Shown here one piece after another: positions 6,279-12,850 of a DNA stretch of 12,850 bases. The stretch is from assembly GCA_022707945.1 (NCBI GenBank), contig JAKIZQ010000020.1, forward strand, positions 1 to 12,850, read 5' to 3'. Below the pieces are notes generated by a model, which ran no database searches, was not told the DNA's origin, and saw only the letters and a program-made list of their open reading frames with translations. This DNA comes from Bdellovibrionales bacterium. Its GTDB lineage: Bacteria > Bdellovibrionota > JAFGOL01. Each line of letters begins with the position of its first letter. The stretch's first letter is position 1. The position numbers were made by a program, and so were the translations under genes.

Positions 6279-7637
6279 GTGAAAACACCAATATTAAGAA
6301 AAACGATAATAAAATTGCTAAAAACAGGCCATGCAAGAAATATAAAAACACTTGCAGAAAGGGTACATCCAGCGGACATGGCAAACAGTCTTGCATCATT
6401 AGATCAAGAGAACATAAAACAGCTTTTTGATCATATTAGCGATAACAAGACTATTGCAAAGATACTATCAAAAATGGACGATAGACGTACCGCGTCAAAA
6501 GCACTCCATGTAATAAAAAAAGAAAGACTTGCTGAAATCTTTTCATTCATAAATCCTGATGATAGCGCAGATATTATAGGTTATCTTTCCTCAAAAGATG
6601 CTCAAGCCTTGCTTAAATTAATAAACAAAGACACCTCTTCAACACTTAATGAACTTTTGAAATATCCTCACAATAGCTCTGGCGGAATAATGAGTACAAA
6701 ATTTTTAATAATAGATAAAGAAAGCACCGTTGGCAGTGCAATAAAGGAACTAAAAAACAAAGGGCACAATGGTTCTTTTCTTAATATATATATAAAAAAC
6801 AATAAAGATGAAGTTTGCGCATGTGTACCAATATCAAGCATTTTTTCTTTCCCATCTGACACGCCAATCAGCAAACTAATGGACGAGCAAATAACGACTA
6901 TCCCGATAAATGTACATCAAAGTAAAGTTATATCTATTTTCAATAGATACAGTCTTTTTGAAGCTCCTGTTGTAGATAAAGATGGTAAAATGTTGGGAAT
7001 TATAACCGCAGACAACGTATCTAAAATAGTGGAGCAAGAAGTAAGTAAAGATCTTCTAGAAATATCAGGATCTTTGCCAATAAAAAGTACGACATGGTCA
7101 AGAATACCCATGTTATGCGTATCTTTTCTTCTTTTATTATTGTCTTCTTATTTAATATACAACAAATTATATTTCATAGATCAGCCATTATTAGAGCTAC
7201 TGTCGTTCGCACCTATATTAGTTATATTCCCGTCCTTAATGTCTGTTCAGTCATCTATCTCTACTTCAAGAGATTTTGATATTGGACTGATAGATTTAGG
7301 TGACATTTTAGGAATCATAAAATTAGAGCTAAAAATATCCATATTATTTGGATTAGCATTTTGTTTATTATTATTTTCTGGTCTTTCCTTTTACATACCT
7401 GGAACAGAAAAAACACATCTTATACTGTCTATTATATTATTTTTGAATATGGTTATCGCATCAACATTAGGCGGGATATTCCCTTTCATATTAAGAAGAA
7501 AAAGCTCATCCTACCTACCGGTATCGGCACAAGTTATAATACCAATAACGACCCTAATTTGCCTCATTTCTTATATGCTCATATCTAAATATCTTCTTTC
7601 TATAAATATAATACCAGATACGTGGAAAATATTTTGA
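6279..7637 (+). CDS. Divergent MgtE-type magnesium transporter homologue
   Basis: 452 residues in the MgtE order. The N-terminal helical domain spans about 1-130 (LAERVHPADMANSLASLD; repeated INPDDSADIIGYL). A CBS pair follows at about 135-255 (SSGGIMSTKFLIID, then APVVDKDGKMLGIITADNV). A five-helix membrane domain covers about 275-450. MgtE homodimers import Mg2+, with the N and CBS domains sensing internal Mg2+. The membrane domain is degenerate: the GGNAGxQ stretch is replaced by a run ending SLMSVQSSISTSRDF (about 319-333), and the DPA...TxxxD segment is missing after FPFILRR, so the invariant pore Asp (Asp432 of Thermus MgtE) appears replaced by a Thr/Ile-rich sequence. Partial markers remain (N390, A394, G398, P402). 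The GTG start matches where family members begin. It overlaps recO by 16 bases. It may carry another ion or act as a sensor. Confidence 0.82.
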   Translation: MKTPILRKTIIKLLKTGHARNIKTLAERVHPADMANSLASLDQENIKQLFDHISDNKTIAKILSKMDDRRTASKALHVIKKERLAEIFSFINPDDSADIIGYLSSKDAQALLKLINKDTSSTLNELLKYPHNSSGGIMSTKFLIIDKESTVGSAIKELKNKGHNGSFLNIYIKNNKDEVCACVPISSIFSFPSDTPISKLMDEQITTIPINVHQSKVISIFNRYSLFEAPVVDKDGKMLGIITADNVSKIVEQEVSKDLLEISGSLPIKSTTWSRIPMLCVSFLLLLLSSYLIYNKLYFIDQPLLELLSFAPILVIFPSLMSVQSSISTSRDFDIGLIDLGDILGIIKLELKISILFGLAFCLLLFSGLSFYIPGTEKTHLILSIILFLNMVIASTLGGIFPFILRRKSSSYLPVSAQVIIPITTLICLISYMLISKYLLSINIIPDTWKIF

Positions 7638-8281
7638 ACGGAACATTTATAGAACCATCGATAATACTTACCAAAAAAGATTTTGGTGAAGGTCATATAC
7701 TAGTGACCGCTGTAACTCGTAAACATGGATTAATAAAAAGTTTTGCCTTTGGTGGTAAAAGACTATCAAAAAGATTTAAAGGTGGATTAGAATATTTTAA
7801 GGTAATAGAAGCTGAGTTCCAAACAAAAGACAATAATGGTGAAGCAATTTTTACGATTTCTTCTATTAAGGAAATAAAAAAGATTTTCCCAAATATAATA
7901 AATAACGTTAATAAATTCATAACTTCTTGTTACATGCTAGAACTAGCCTCTATGCTTTTAAACCAATTGGAGCCCTGTGGCAAAAGTGGTAAAAGTTTTT
8001 TTGAAATAGTAGAACAACATATTAAAGAAATAGAAGAAATACCCAGCAATGACATCGGCACGATGGTCAATATAGCATACGAACTATGCATAATCCTTTT
8101 TAATGAAACTGGGTTCACTTCAAATATGGTAAAAATCAATAATACAAAAGAACAACTTTATAGGATGGAACAACTACATTCTTCTATTCTGAACAGCTCT
8201 CCAAAATCATTTGTTATGATGTACGAACTACTTAATAATTCCTGTTCGAGAGTAAATACCCCTGAACATAATCGGAGATAG
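7622..8281 (+). CDS. recO: DNA repair protein RecO
   Basis: 219 residues, slightly short for RecO. The N-terminal OB-fold is recognisable: GTFIEPSIILTKKDFGEGHILVTAVTRKHGLIKSFAFGGKR fits the family's gxVL..+..gE.d.lvt.fT...G......G.r pattern, followed by LEYFKVIEAEF. The helical part includes a Y..EL segment (SCYMLELASML, near residue 102-112) and an FxIVE region. RecO anneals SSB-bound single strands and loads RecA with RecR in gap repair. The zinc-finger cysteines seen in some RecO proteins are not present. It starts with GTG inside the end of the MgtE-like gene and has no clear Shine-Dalgarno, so coupling is likely. Its last 50 bases run antisense through the end of hldD, so the C-terminal tail may be poorly conserved. 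TTG at 7634 is an alternative start. Confidence 0.8.
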   Translation: MENILNGTFIEPSIILTKKDFGEGHILVTAVTRKHGLIKSFAFGGKRLSKRFKGGLEYFKVIEAEFQTKDNNGEAIFTISSIKEIKKIFPNIINNVNKFITSCYMLELASMLLNQLEPCGKSGKSFFEIVEQHIKEIEEIPSNDIGTMVNIAYELCIILFNETGFTSNMVKINNTKEQLYRMEQLHSSILNSSPKSFVMMYELLNNSCSRVNTPEHNRR

Positions 8282-9197
8282 AATCTTCCAGTGACATGAA
8301 CTCTTTTCTATATCCAGAATTTCTAAGAGAATCCATGTTAGCCTCTGTAAAATATTGGTATTTATTTCTTATATCCTCTGGCATATCAAAATATTCTTTT
8401 AAGACTTTTTTACATCCTAGAGCCGACAACAACGAATCAGCAAGGTCATTAAAAGATCTGGCATGTCCAGTACCAACGTTGAATATTCCACAAACATTAT
8501 TGTTCAAAAGAAAATTAGTAACTGATAGGACATCCTTAATATAAATAAAATCCCTTCTTTGTCCACCGTCAGGGAAATCCTTTTTATAAGATTTAAATAA
8601 TCTCACGACCCCCTCTTTTTTTGCCATCGGGAAAGATCTGTATATTATGCTGCTCATAGCACCTTTATGATATTCATTGGGTCCAAAGACGTTAAAAAAA
8701 CGCATCCCTGCTACAGAACCAGTAAGGCCATTATTTATTATCCAGCGATCAAAAACCAGTTTAGAGAAACCATAAGGATTAAGGGGCTGCATCTCTAAAG
8801 TAAGATTATTTGAATCATTAAACCCTTTTGATCCATCACCATATATAGAAGCTGAAGAAGCATATATAAATCTCACTTTTTTATTAATACACCATGAGCA
8901 CAATCTTTTGCTATATTCATAGTTCTGGGACATAAGATAATCCATATTGAATTCTGTAGTATTAGCACAGGCTCCCATATGAATAACAGCGTCTGGAGTA
9001 CCAAGGTCACCTTTCTCCAACTTATCCAAAAAAAGATCTCTATCAACAAATTCCTTAAAATTAATACCAGCTATGTTTTTCCATTTATCCTGTTTAGTGA
9101 ACCTATCTACAAGTATCAAATCTTTGGCGCCACTTCTGAAAAGGTCTTGAGCTATAACACTACCAATAAACCCTGCAGCTCCTGTTACAACTATCAT
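8232..9197 (-). CDS. hldD: ADP-L-glycero-D-manno-heptose 6-epimerase HldD
   Basis: 321 residues, the usual size. It converts ADP-D-glycero- to ADP-L-glycero-beta-D-manno-heptose, the last cytoplasmic step for the heptose of LPS inner core. Seen: NAD(P)-binding TGAAGFIG at 5-12, ASSASIYG at 113-120 with the catalytic Ser region, YGFSK (Tyr142, Lys146), and GPNEYHKG carrying Lys178, aligned with the second catalytic base region of the E. coli enzyme. Also seen are DFPDGGQRRDFIYIKDV and MPEDIRNKYQYFTEA, both highly characteristic of HldD. ATG at 9197 has AGGAGA six bases upstream, the clearest ribosome site in the window. A TATAAT sits about 36 bases before the start. Divergent from the SPOR operon; its tail overlaps recO by 50 bases. 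It implies that the host makes heptose-containing LPS. Confidence 0.95.
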   Translation of the reverse strand: MIVVTGAAGFIGSVIAQDLFRSGAKDLILVDRFTKQDKWKNIAGINFKEFVDRDLFLDKLEKGDLGTPDAVIHMGACANTTEFNMDYLMSQNYEYSKRLCSWCINKKVRFIYASSASIYGDGSKGFNDSNNLTLEMQPLNPYGFSKLVFDRWIINNGLTGSVAGMRFFNVFGPNEYHKGAMSSIIYRSFPMAKKEGVVRLFKSYKKDFPDGGQRRDFIYIKDVLSVTNFLLNNNVCGIFNVGTGHARSFNDLADSLLSALGCKKVLKEYFDMPEDIRNKYQYFTEANMDSLRNSGYRKEFMSLEDSISDYVQGYLLSNRNY

Positions 9198-9232
9198 AAA
9201 GTTCTCCTTTTTATATTAGGCCAATAAGAGAC

Positions 9233-9238
9233 ATTATA
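9233..9238 (-). promoter_or_regulatory. Candidate -10 box for hldD
   Basis: On the minus strand the sequence reads TATAAT, identical to the sigma70 -10 consensus, about 36 bases before the hldD start. No good -35 lies 16-18 bases upstream (TAGTTT at 17; TTGATG only at 13), so the promoter may need an activator. The whole divergent gap 9198-9308 holds the two ribosome sites and this element; nothing else firm is seen. Confidence 0.4.
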
Positions 9239-9308
9239 TACCCCACAAAGACATCAAACTACTAGCATTTTTTGACAACTCAGAGTAAAAAGCCAATAGA
9301 GGTGGAAA

Positions 9309-9866
9309 ATGGAAGGCAACCAGTCTCATTATAAGATAAAGAAAGGTGAACTTGTCCTTTTATTCATACTATTCCTAATTGGAGGTTCGTTAATATTTGC
9401 CGTTGGCATAAGGTTAGGCAAGAACATACTACAAAATGATTGTCAGGCCATACTAGAGAATAATCAGAAACGAATAGAAGAACTTGAAGCTAAAGTAGAT
9501 CCAGAAACTAAAACAGAAGAAGAAACGACTGTAGTATTAGAGAATAACAACACCAGTGAAGGTGACAAAGTAAAAAAAGCTTATGGTGAACTCGGTATAA
9601 AAGAAATAACTGATGAAATAAAAGGTAAATACACAATACAGATAAGCTCATATCAAGACGAAGAAGAAGCTCAAAGAGAGGCAAGGTCCTTATTGGATGA
9701 TGGTTACAAAATGGCTTATTATATGGAAGCAGAGATACCAGGTAAGGGTTTATGGTATAGGGTAGGAATAGGTTTCTTCGATAAAAAATCAAGTGCAGAT
9801 ATGTTCGCTGAAATGTTAAAGAAACAAGGTAAGATAACAAGTTACTTGGTAAGAAGAGTAGACTAG
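9309..9866 (+). CDS. Single-pass membrane protein with C-terminal SPOR domain
   Basis: 185 residues. A short N-terminal tail with basic residues (KIKK) leads into one membrane helix at about 15-34. An acidic, charged linker follows (about 45-100, possibly partly coiled coil: QKRIEELEAKV). A SPOR domain fills about 105-184: YTIQISSYQDEEEAQREARSLL, then LWYRVGIGFFDKKSSADMFAEML. SPOR domains bind peptidoglycan stripped of stem peptides at division sites; the topology places this one in the periplasm, as in FtsN/DedD-like proteins. ATG start with AGAGG six bases upstream. It is the first gene of a coupled operon with sugar-nucleotide and phosphatase genes and shares a base with the next gene (TAGTG). 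Family call firm; a division role is inferred. Confidence 0.88.
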   Translation: MEGNQSHYKIKKGELVLLFILFLIGGSLIFAVGIRLGKNILQNDCQAILENNQKRIEELEAKVDPETKTEEETTVVLENNNTSEGDKVKKAYGELGIKEITDEIKGKYTIQISSYQDEEEAQREARSLLDDGYKMAYYMEAEIPGKGLWYRVGIGFFDKKSSADMFAEMLKKQGKITSYLVRRVD

Positions 9867-10945
9867 TGAAAAGTTCTATAAAAGATCTAGCACACTGTAT
9901 AATAATGGCTGGTGGCAGTGGTACTAGGTTTTGGCCTCTAAGTAGGGCCTCAAAACCAAAACAATTCCTAAAAATAGTATCTAACAAGACCTTGTTGAAC
10001 TTAACAATAGAGAGATTAAAACCACTATTCAAGAATAAGAATATCCACGTTGTGAGTAATATCTCCACAAATAAGCTCATAAAAAAAGAACTCTCTGGAA
10101 TAAGAGGTGTCAATTTTGTGTTTGAACCAAAAGGGAGGAATACAGCCCCTTGCATTGCTTATATGGCAGCAAAAATATCATACTATCATAGTGATAATGA
10201 TATCTTGGTCGTCTGTCCTTCTGATCATCTTATAAAGAACCCCGTACAATTCAGGAAGATAATATCAGCTGGAATAAAAGCATGTAAGAAAAAAGACCAA
10301 TTAGTTACCATCGGAATAGAACCTAGCTCTCCTCACACTGGTTATGGCTATATTAAAATAGGTGAACTCATAGAAACTTACGACGGAATTAAAATATATG
10401 AAAGCAAGGGATTCAAAGAAAAACCTAGTATAAATAAAGCAAAAGATTTTTTAAAGAACAAAGATCATCTTTGGAATGCTGGAATATTTATTGTTCGTGC
10501 AGGATATATTAATAACGCCGTAAAGGAATATATGCCAGAACTTCACCGTGGTATAAAAAAAATATCAAAGTCCTTTGGAACAAAAAAAGAAAAGGAAATC
10601 TTTAATCGTGAATTCCCCAAGCTACCATCCATATCAATAGATCATGGTCTAATAGAACAGCTCCCATCATCAATAACAATACCAGCTAAGATTGGGTGGG
10701 ACGATCTTGGTGCTTGGAACAGTTTAGAGAACATTATCGGTGATAAAGATGCAATCAAAATAAGATCAAAAGGTAATATAATTAAAAAACAAGATAAGAA
10801 AAAAATAATAACATTACTGGATATAAATAACGTAATAGTTGTTGATACACCTGACGCACTATTAATAGCAAACAAAAATAGTGGTCAAAATATAAAAGAA
10901 CTCGTAGATCTTCTAAAACAAAAAGGACTTGAGGAATACATTTGA
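9866..10945 (+). CDS. Mannose-1-phosphate guanylyltransferase (GDP-mannose pyrophosphorylase), single-domain
   Basis: 359 residues. It makes GDP-mannose from mannose-1-phosphate and GTP for glycan synthesis. Seen: the nucleotidyltransferase signature MAGGSGTRFWPLSR at 14-27 followed by PKQFL, FEPKGRNTAPCIAYMA near 90, a VCPSDHLI metal/sugar-binding segment near 115, PHTGYGYIKIG, FKEKPS, and WNAGIFIVRA. A C-terminal left-handed helix region follows, but the phosphomannose-isomerase domain of bifunctional ManC proteins is absent. Mannose-6-phosphate must therefore come from another enzyme. A closely related specificity (for example GDP-heptose formation) cannot be excluded, given hldD next door, but the FWPLSR variant favours mannose. 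GTG start, one base inside the SPOR stop; its TGA overlaps the TTG of the PAP2 gene. Confidence 0.85.
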   Translation: MKSSIKDLAHCIIMAGGSGTRFWPLSRASKPKQFLKIVSNKTLLNLTIERLKPLFKNKNIHVVSNISTNKLIKKELSGIRGVNFVFEPKGRNTAPCIAYMAAKISYYHSDNDILVVCPSDHLIKNPVQFRKIISAGIKACKKKDQLVTIGIEPSSPHTGYGYIKIGELIETYDGIKIYESKGFKEKPSINKAKDFLKNKDHLWNAGIFIVRAGYINNAVKEYMPELHRGIKKISKSFGTKKEKEIFNREFPKLPSISIDHGLIEQLPSSITIPAKIGWDDLGAWNSLENIIGDKDAIKIRSKGNIIKKQDKKKIITLLDINNVIVVDTPDALLIANKNSGQNIKELVDLLKQKGLEEYI

Positions 10946-11607
10946 AGAAGATCTTTGTAATATCTCTAACTTTAATATTAGTTTTAACAATAATATCCTT
11001 TTTTGGAATCGATATAAAAGTATCAAAAATGCTTTATGATACAAGTCCACAATGTCAGCTATGGTTCTGGTTGTATAAATACGGTAACATACTCCCAAAC
11101 CTCTGTGGTATTAGTTCTGGGATATTACTTATCTTTTCTTTTTTACCTTGGAACTTATCTTCAACAATAAAAGTAGCCAGAAAAAAATTACTTTTCGTTC
11201 TGTTATTGTTCATCATAGCACCTGGTATAATAGTACAAACAAGTAAAGTAACGTGGGGAAGGCCACGACCTATAGAAACTAAAGAGTTCGGTGGCCAATA
11301 TGAATTTAGAACACCTTTCTCACCAAACATTGAATTGTTCGGAAATAGAACAGACGGGAACTCTTTTCCTAGTGGACATGCGGCCAATGGGTTCTTTATG
11401 ATGTTCCCTTTTTACGTACTAAGGAAAAGAAAAGCGTTAATATTAGGCTCTGTCGGGATTATTTACGGGGCTGTAATGTCTTTATCAAGGATCATACAGG
11501 GGGGGCACTTCTTATCTGATGTTGTAACATCGCTGTTTATCGTGTATATAACAGCAGAAGTACTTAAATTATTACTCTATAAACCTATAAAGGAGAGAAC
11601 AGAATGA
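10942..11607 (+). CDS. PAP2-superfamily membrane phosphatase
   Basis: 221 residues, about five or six membrane helices. All three PAP2 catalytic motifs are present: KVTWGRPRP (102-110, Lys-x6-Arg-Pro), PSGHA (143-147, His146) and SRIIQGGHFLSD (182-193, nucleophile His189 and Asp193). The EFGG...F stretch after motif one is typical of a proteobacterial-type subgroup that includes lipid phosphatases. Likely substrates are lipid phosphates or pyrophosphates such as undecaprenyl-PP or lipid A 1-phosphate, with the active site facing the periplasm; sequence does not decide between them. TTG start overlapping the ManC-like stop (TTGA), with GAGGA six bases upstream. A G7 run at 11499-11505 sits directly before His189, unusual in this AT-rich DNA. 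Coupled by ATGA to the next gene. Confidence 0.87.
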   Translation: MKKIFVISLTLILVLTIISFFGIDIKVSKMLYDTSPQCQLWFWLYKYGNILPNLCGISSGILLIFSFLPWNLSSTIKVARKKLLFVLLLFIIAPGIIVQTSKVTWGRPRPIETKEFGGQYEFRTPFSPNIELFGNRTDGNSFPSGHAANGFFMMFPFYVLRKRKALILGSVGIIYGAVMSLSRIIQGGHFLSDVVTSLFIVYITAEVLKLLLYKPIKERTE

Positions 11608-12850
11608 AGAAGAAAGTGATCATTATGGGCGCAGCAGGAAGGGATTTCCACAATTTCAATGTCTATTACAGGAACAATCCTAATTATGAAGTAGTAGCTT
11701 TTACAGCAACTCAGATCCCTGACATAGAGGGCAGGAAATATCCTGCAGAACTTTGTGGATCAAATTATCCAAAAGGTATCCCTATACATGCAGAAGAGGA
11801 ATTACCTCAATTAATAAAAAAATATAACCCTGATGAAGTCGTATTTGCATATAGCGACATCCCTCATGACAGAGTAATGGCTAAAGGATCATGGGTAATG
11901 TCGATGGGACCAGATTTTAGATTAATGGGTCCAAAAACAACTATGGTAAAAAGCACAAAACCAGTAATATCAATATGTGCTACAAGAACAGGTTGCGGAA
12001 AAAGCCAAACTACCAGAAGGGTTTCTGAGATACTAATAGAAGCTGGCAAAAAGGTTGTAGCCATAAGACATCCAATGCCATACGGTGACCTCGCAAAACA
12101 AAAAGTTCAAAGGTTTAGCAGTATACAAGATCTTAAAAAACATAAATGTACAATAGAGGAAATGGAAGAATACGAGCCACACATTACAAGAGGAGTGGTT
12201 GTTTACGCTGGTGTTGACTACGAGGCTATACTTAGAGAAGCAGAAAAAGAAGCAGATGTTATACTTTGGGATGGTGGTAACAACGATATACCTTTCTACG
12301 CATCAGATCTTGAGATAGTAGTTGCAGACCCACACAGACCCGGACACGAAGTAATGTACCATCCTGGAGAGACAAATATAAGAAGAGCACATGTTGTTGT
12401 AATAAATAAAATAGACACAGCTAACCTTGAAGACATAGAAATAGTAAGACAGAACGTAAGTTGTGTTAATCCTACTGCTACCATCGTAGAGGCAGCTTCC
12501 CCTATATTTGTAAAAGGTGGAGAAGCAATAAGAGGCAAGAGAGTGCTGGTCGTTGAAGACGGCCCAACATTAACACATGGAGAAATGCAATATGGTGCTG
12601 GTTTTGTTGCTGCACAAAAATTTGGGGCTGCAGAAATAGTTGATCCAAGACCTTTTGTTGTTGGAGAAATAGACCAGACTTTTAAAAAATATCCAAATAT
12701 AGGTCCTATACTTCCTGCAATGGGTTATGGGAAAAAACAAATAAAAGATTTGGAAAAAACCATAGCTAAGGCAAAAGTAGATTTTGTCATAATAGCTACA
12801 CCTATAGACTTGGGTAGACTAATAAAGATAAAGAAACCCAACTTGCGTGT
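11604..12850 (+). CDS. Predicted GTPase of COG2403, cyclic 2,3-diphosphoglycerate synthetase-like, 3' end outside window
   Basis: 415 codons are present, probably lacking a few tens of residues. Seen: an N-terminal Rossmann-like part (KKKVIIMGAAGRDFHNFN), a P-loop at 126-134 (ATRTGCGKS) followed by TTR, a likely Walker B-type VILWDGGNND near 219-228, and NKID at 268-271, the G4-like guanine-specificity motif. A last part carries VEDGPTLTHGEM and GAGFVAAQKFGA. These fit COG2403 proteins, commonly annotated as cyclic 2,3-diphosphoglycerate synthetase after the methanogen enzyme, which closes the ring of 2,3-diphosphoglycerate with ATP. The reaction in bacteria is not settled, and the NKxD motif argues for GTP use. 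ATG at 11604 overlaps the PAP2 stop (ATGA), with AAGGAG eight bases upstream. Its place in a sugar-nucleotide/phosphatase operon is notable. Confidence 0.75.
   Translation, partial: MKKKVIIMGAAGRDFHNFNVYYRNNPNYEVVAFTATQIPDIEGRKYPAELCGSNYPKGIPIHAEEELPQLIKKYNPDEVVFAYSDIPHDRVMAKGSWVMSMGPDFRLMGPKTTMVKSTKPVISICATRTGCGKSQTTRRVSEILIEAGKKVVAIRHPMPYGDLAKQKVQRFSSIQDLKKHKCTIEEMEEYEPHITRGVVVYAGVDYEAILREAEKEADVILWDGGNNDIPFYASDLEIVVADPHRPGHEVMYHPGETNIRRAHVVVINKIDTANLEDIEIVRQNVSCVNPTATIVEAASPIFVKGGEAIRGKRVLVVEDGPTLTHGEMQYGAGFVAAQKFGAAEIVDPRPFVVGEIDQTFKKYPNIGPILPAMGYGKKQIKDLEKTIAKAKVDFVIIATPIDLGRLIKIKKPNLR

Noticed and set aside
9272..9300. Perfect -35 TTGACA at 9272-9277 as promoter of the SPOR operon
   Set aside because: The matching -10 would be AATAGA inside the ribosome site, starting the transcript at about the start codon; spacing does not allow a normal leader. 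It may be chance in an AT-rich gap.
9508..10155. Minus-strand open frame of 215 codons
   Set aside because: It is antisense to the SPOR and guanylyltransferase genes, is Leu/Phe-rich as expected from reversed AT-rich codons, and has no ribosome site or family likeness.

Overview
The window is AT-rich, gene-dense DNA from a Gram-negative bacterium. It encodes a heptose epimerase of LPS core synthesis, a secreted outer-membrane-type beta-barrel, a lipoprotein and a SPOR-domain protein. Standard-code stops are used (TAA, TAG and TGA all terminate genes), and GTG/TTG starts are common. I cannot name the lineage; it reads like a low-GC, little-studied group rather than a model species. No rRNA, tRNA, CRISPR array or insertion sequence is visible. 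Almost every base is coding: the largest gaps are about 100-110 bases, both between divergent genes.

Left arm (1-4191, minus strand): one tightly packed set transcribed right to left. It runs EamA-type exporter, stand-alone BamA/TamA-like barrel, Mpv17-like membrane protein, DUF3047 secreted protein, then a lipoprotein of the peptide-binding SBP_bac_5 family that runs off the window. Junctions are 2-3 base gaps or a 1-base overlap. This is the best candidate for an undescribed, operon-encoded envelope system, with one exported or membrane protein for each compartment.

Middle (4231-8281): a plus-strand flippase-like (LPG_synthase_TM/UPF0104) protein meets, tail to tail, a minus-strand FabH-like ketoacyl-ACP synthase III. 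The fabH-like frame is broken by what looks like one missing base, although its Cys-His-Asn triad is intact. Divergent from it are a degenerate MgtE-type magnesium transporter homologue and recO, which overlap by 16 bases. The divergent gap carries a promoter-like element and inverted repeats.

Right arm (8232-12850): hldD on the minus strand faces away from a plus-strand, translationally coupled operon. Its order is SPOR-domain protein, mannose-1-phosphate guanylyltransferase, PAP2 phosphatase, then a COG2403/cyclic-2,3-diphosphoglycerate-synthetase-like GTPase cut by the window end. Every junction in this operon overlaps (TAGTG, TTGA, ATGA). Together with hldD it points to sugar-nucleotide, LPS and lipid-carrier metabolism, with the GTPase as the unexplained member.
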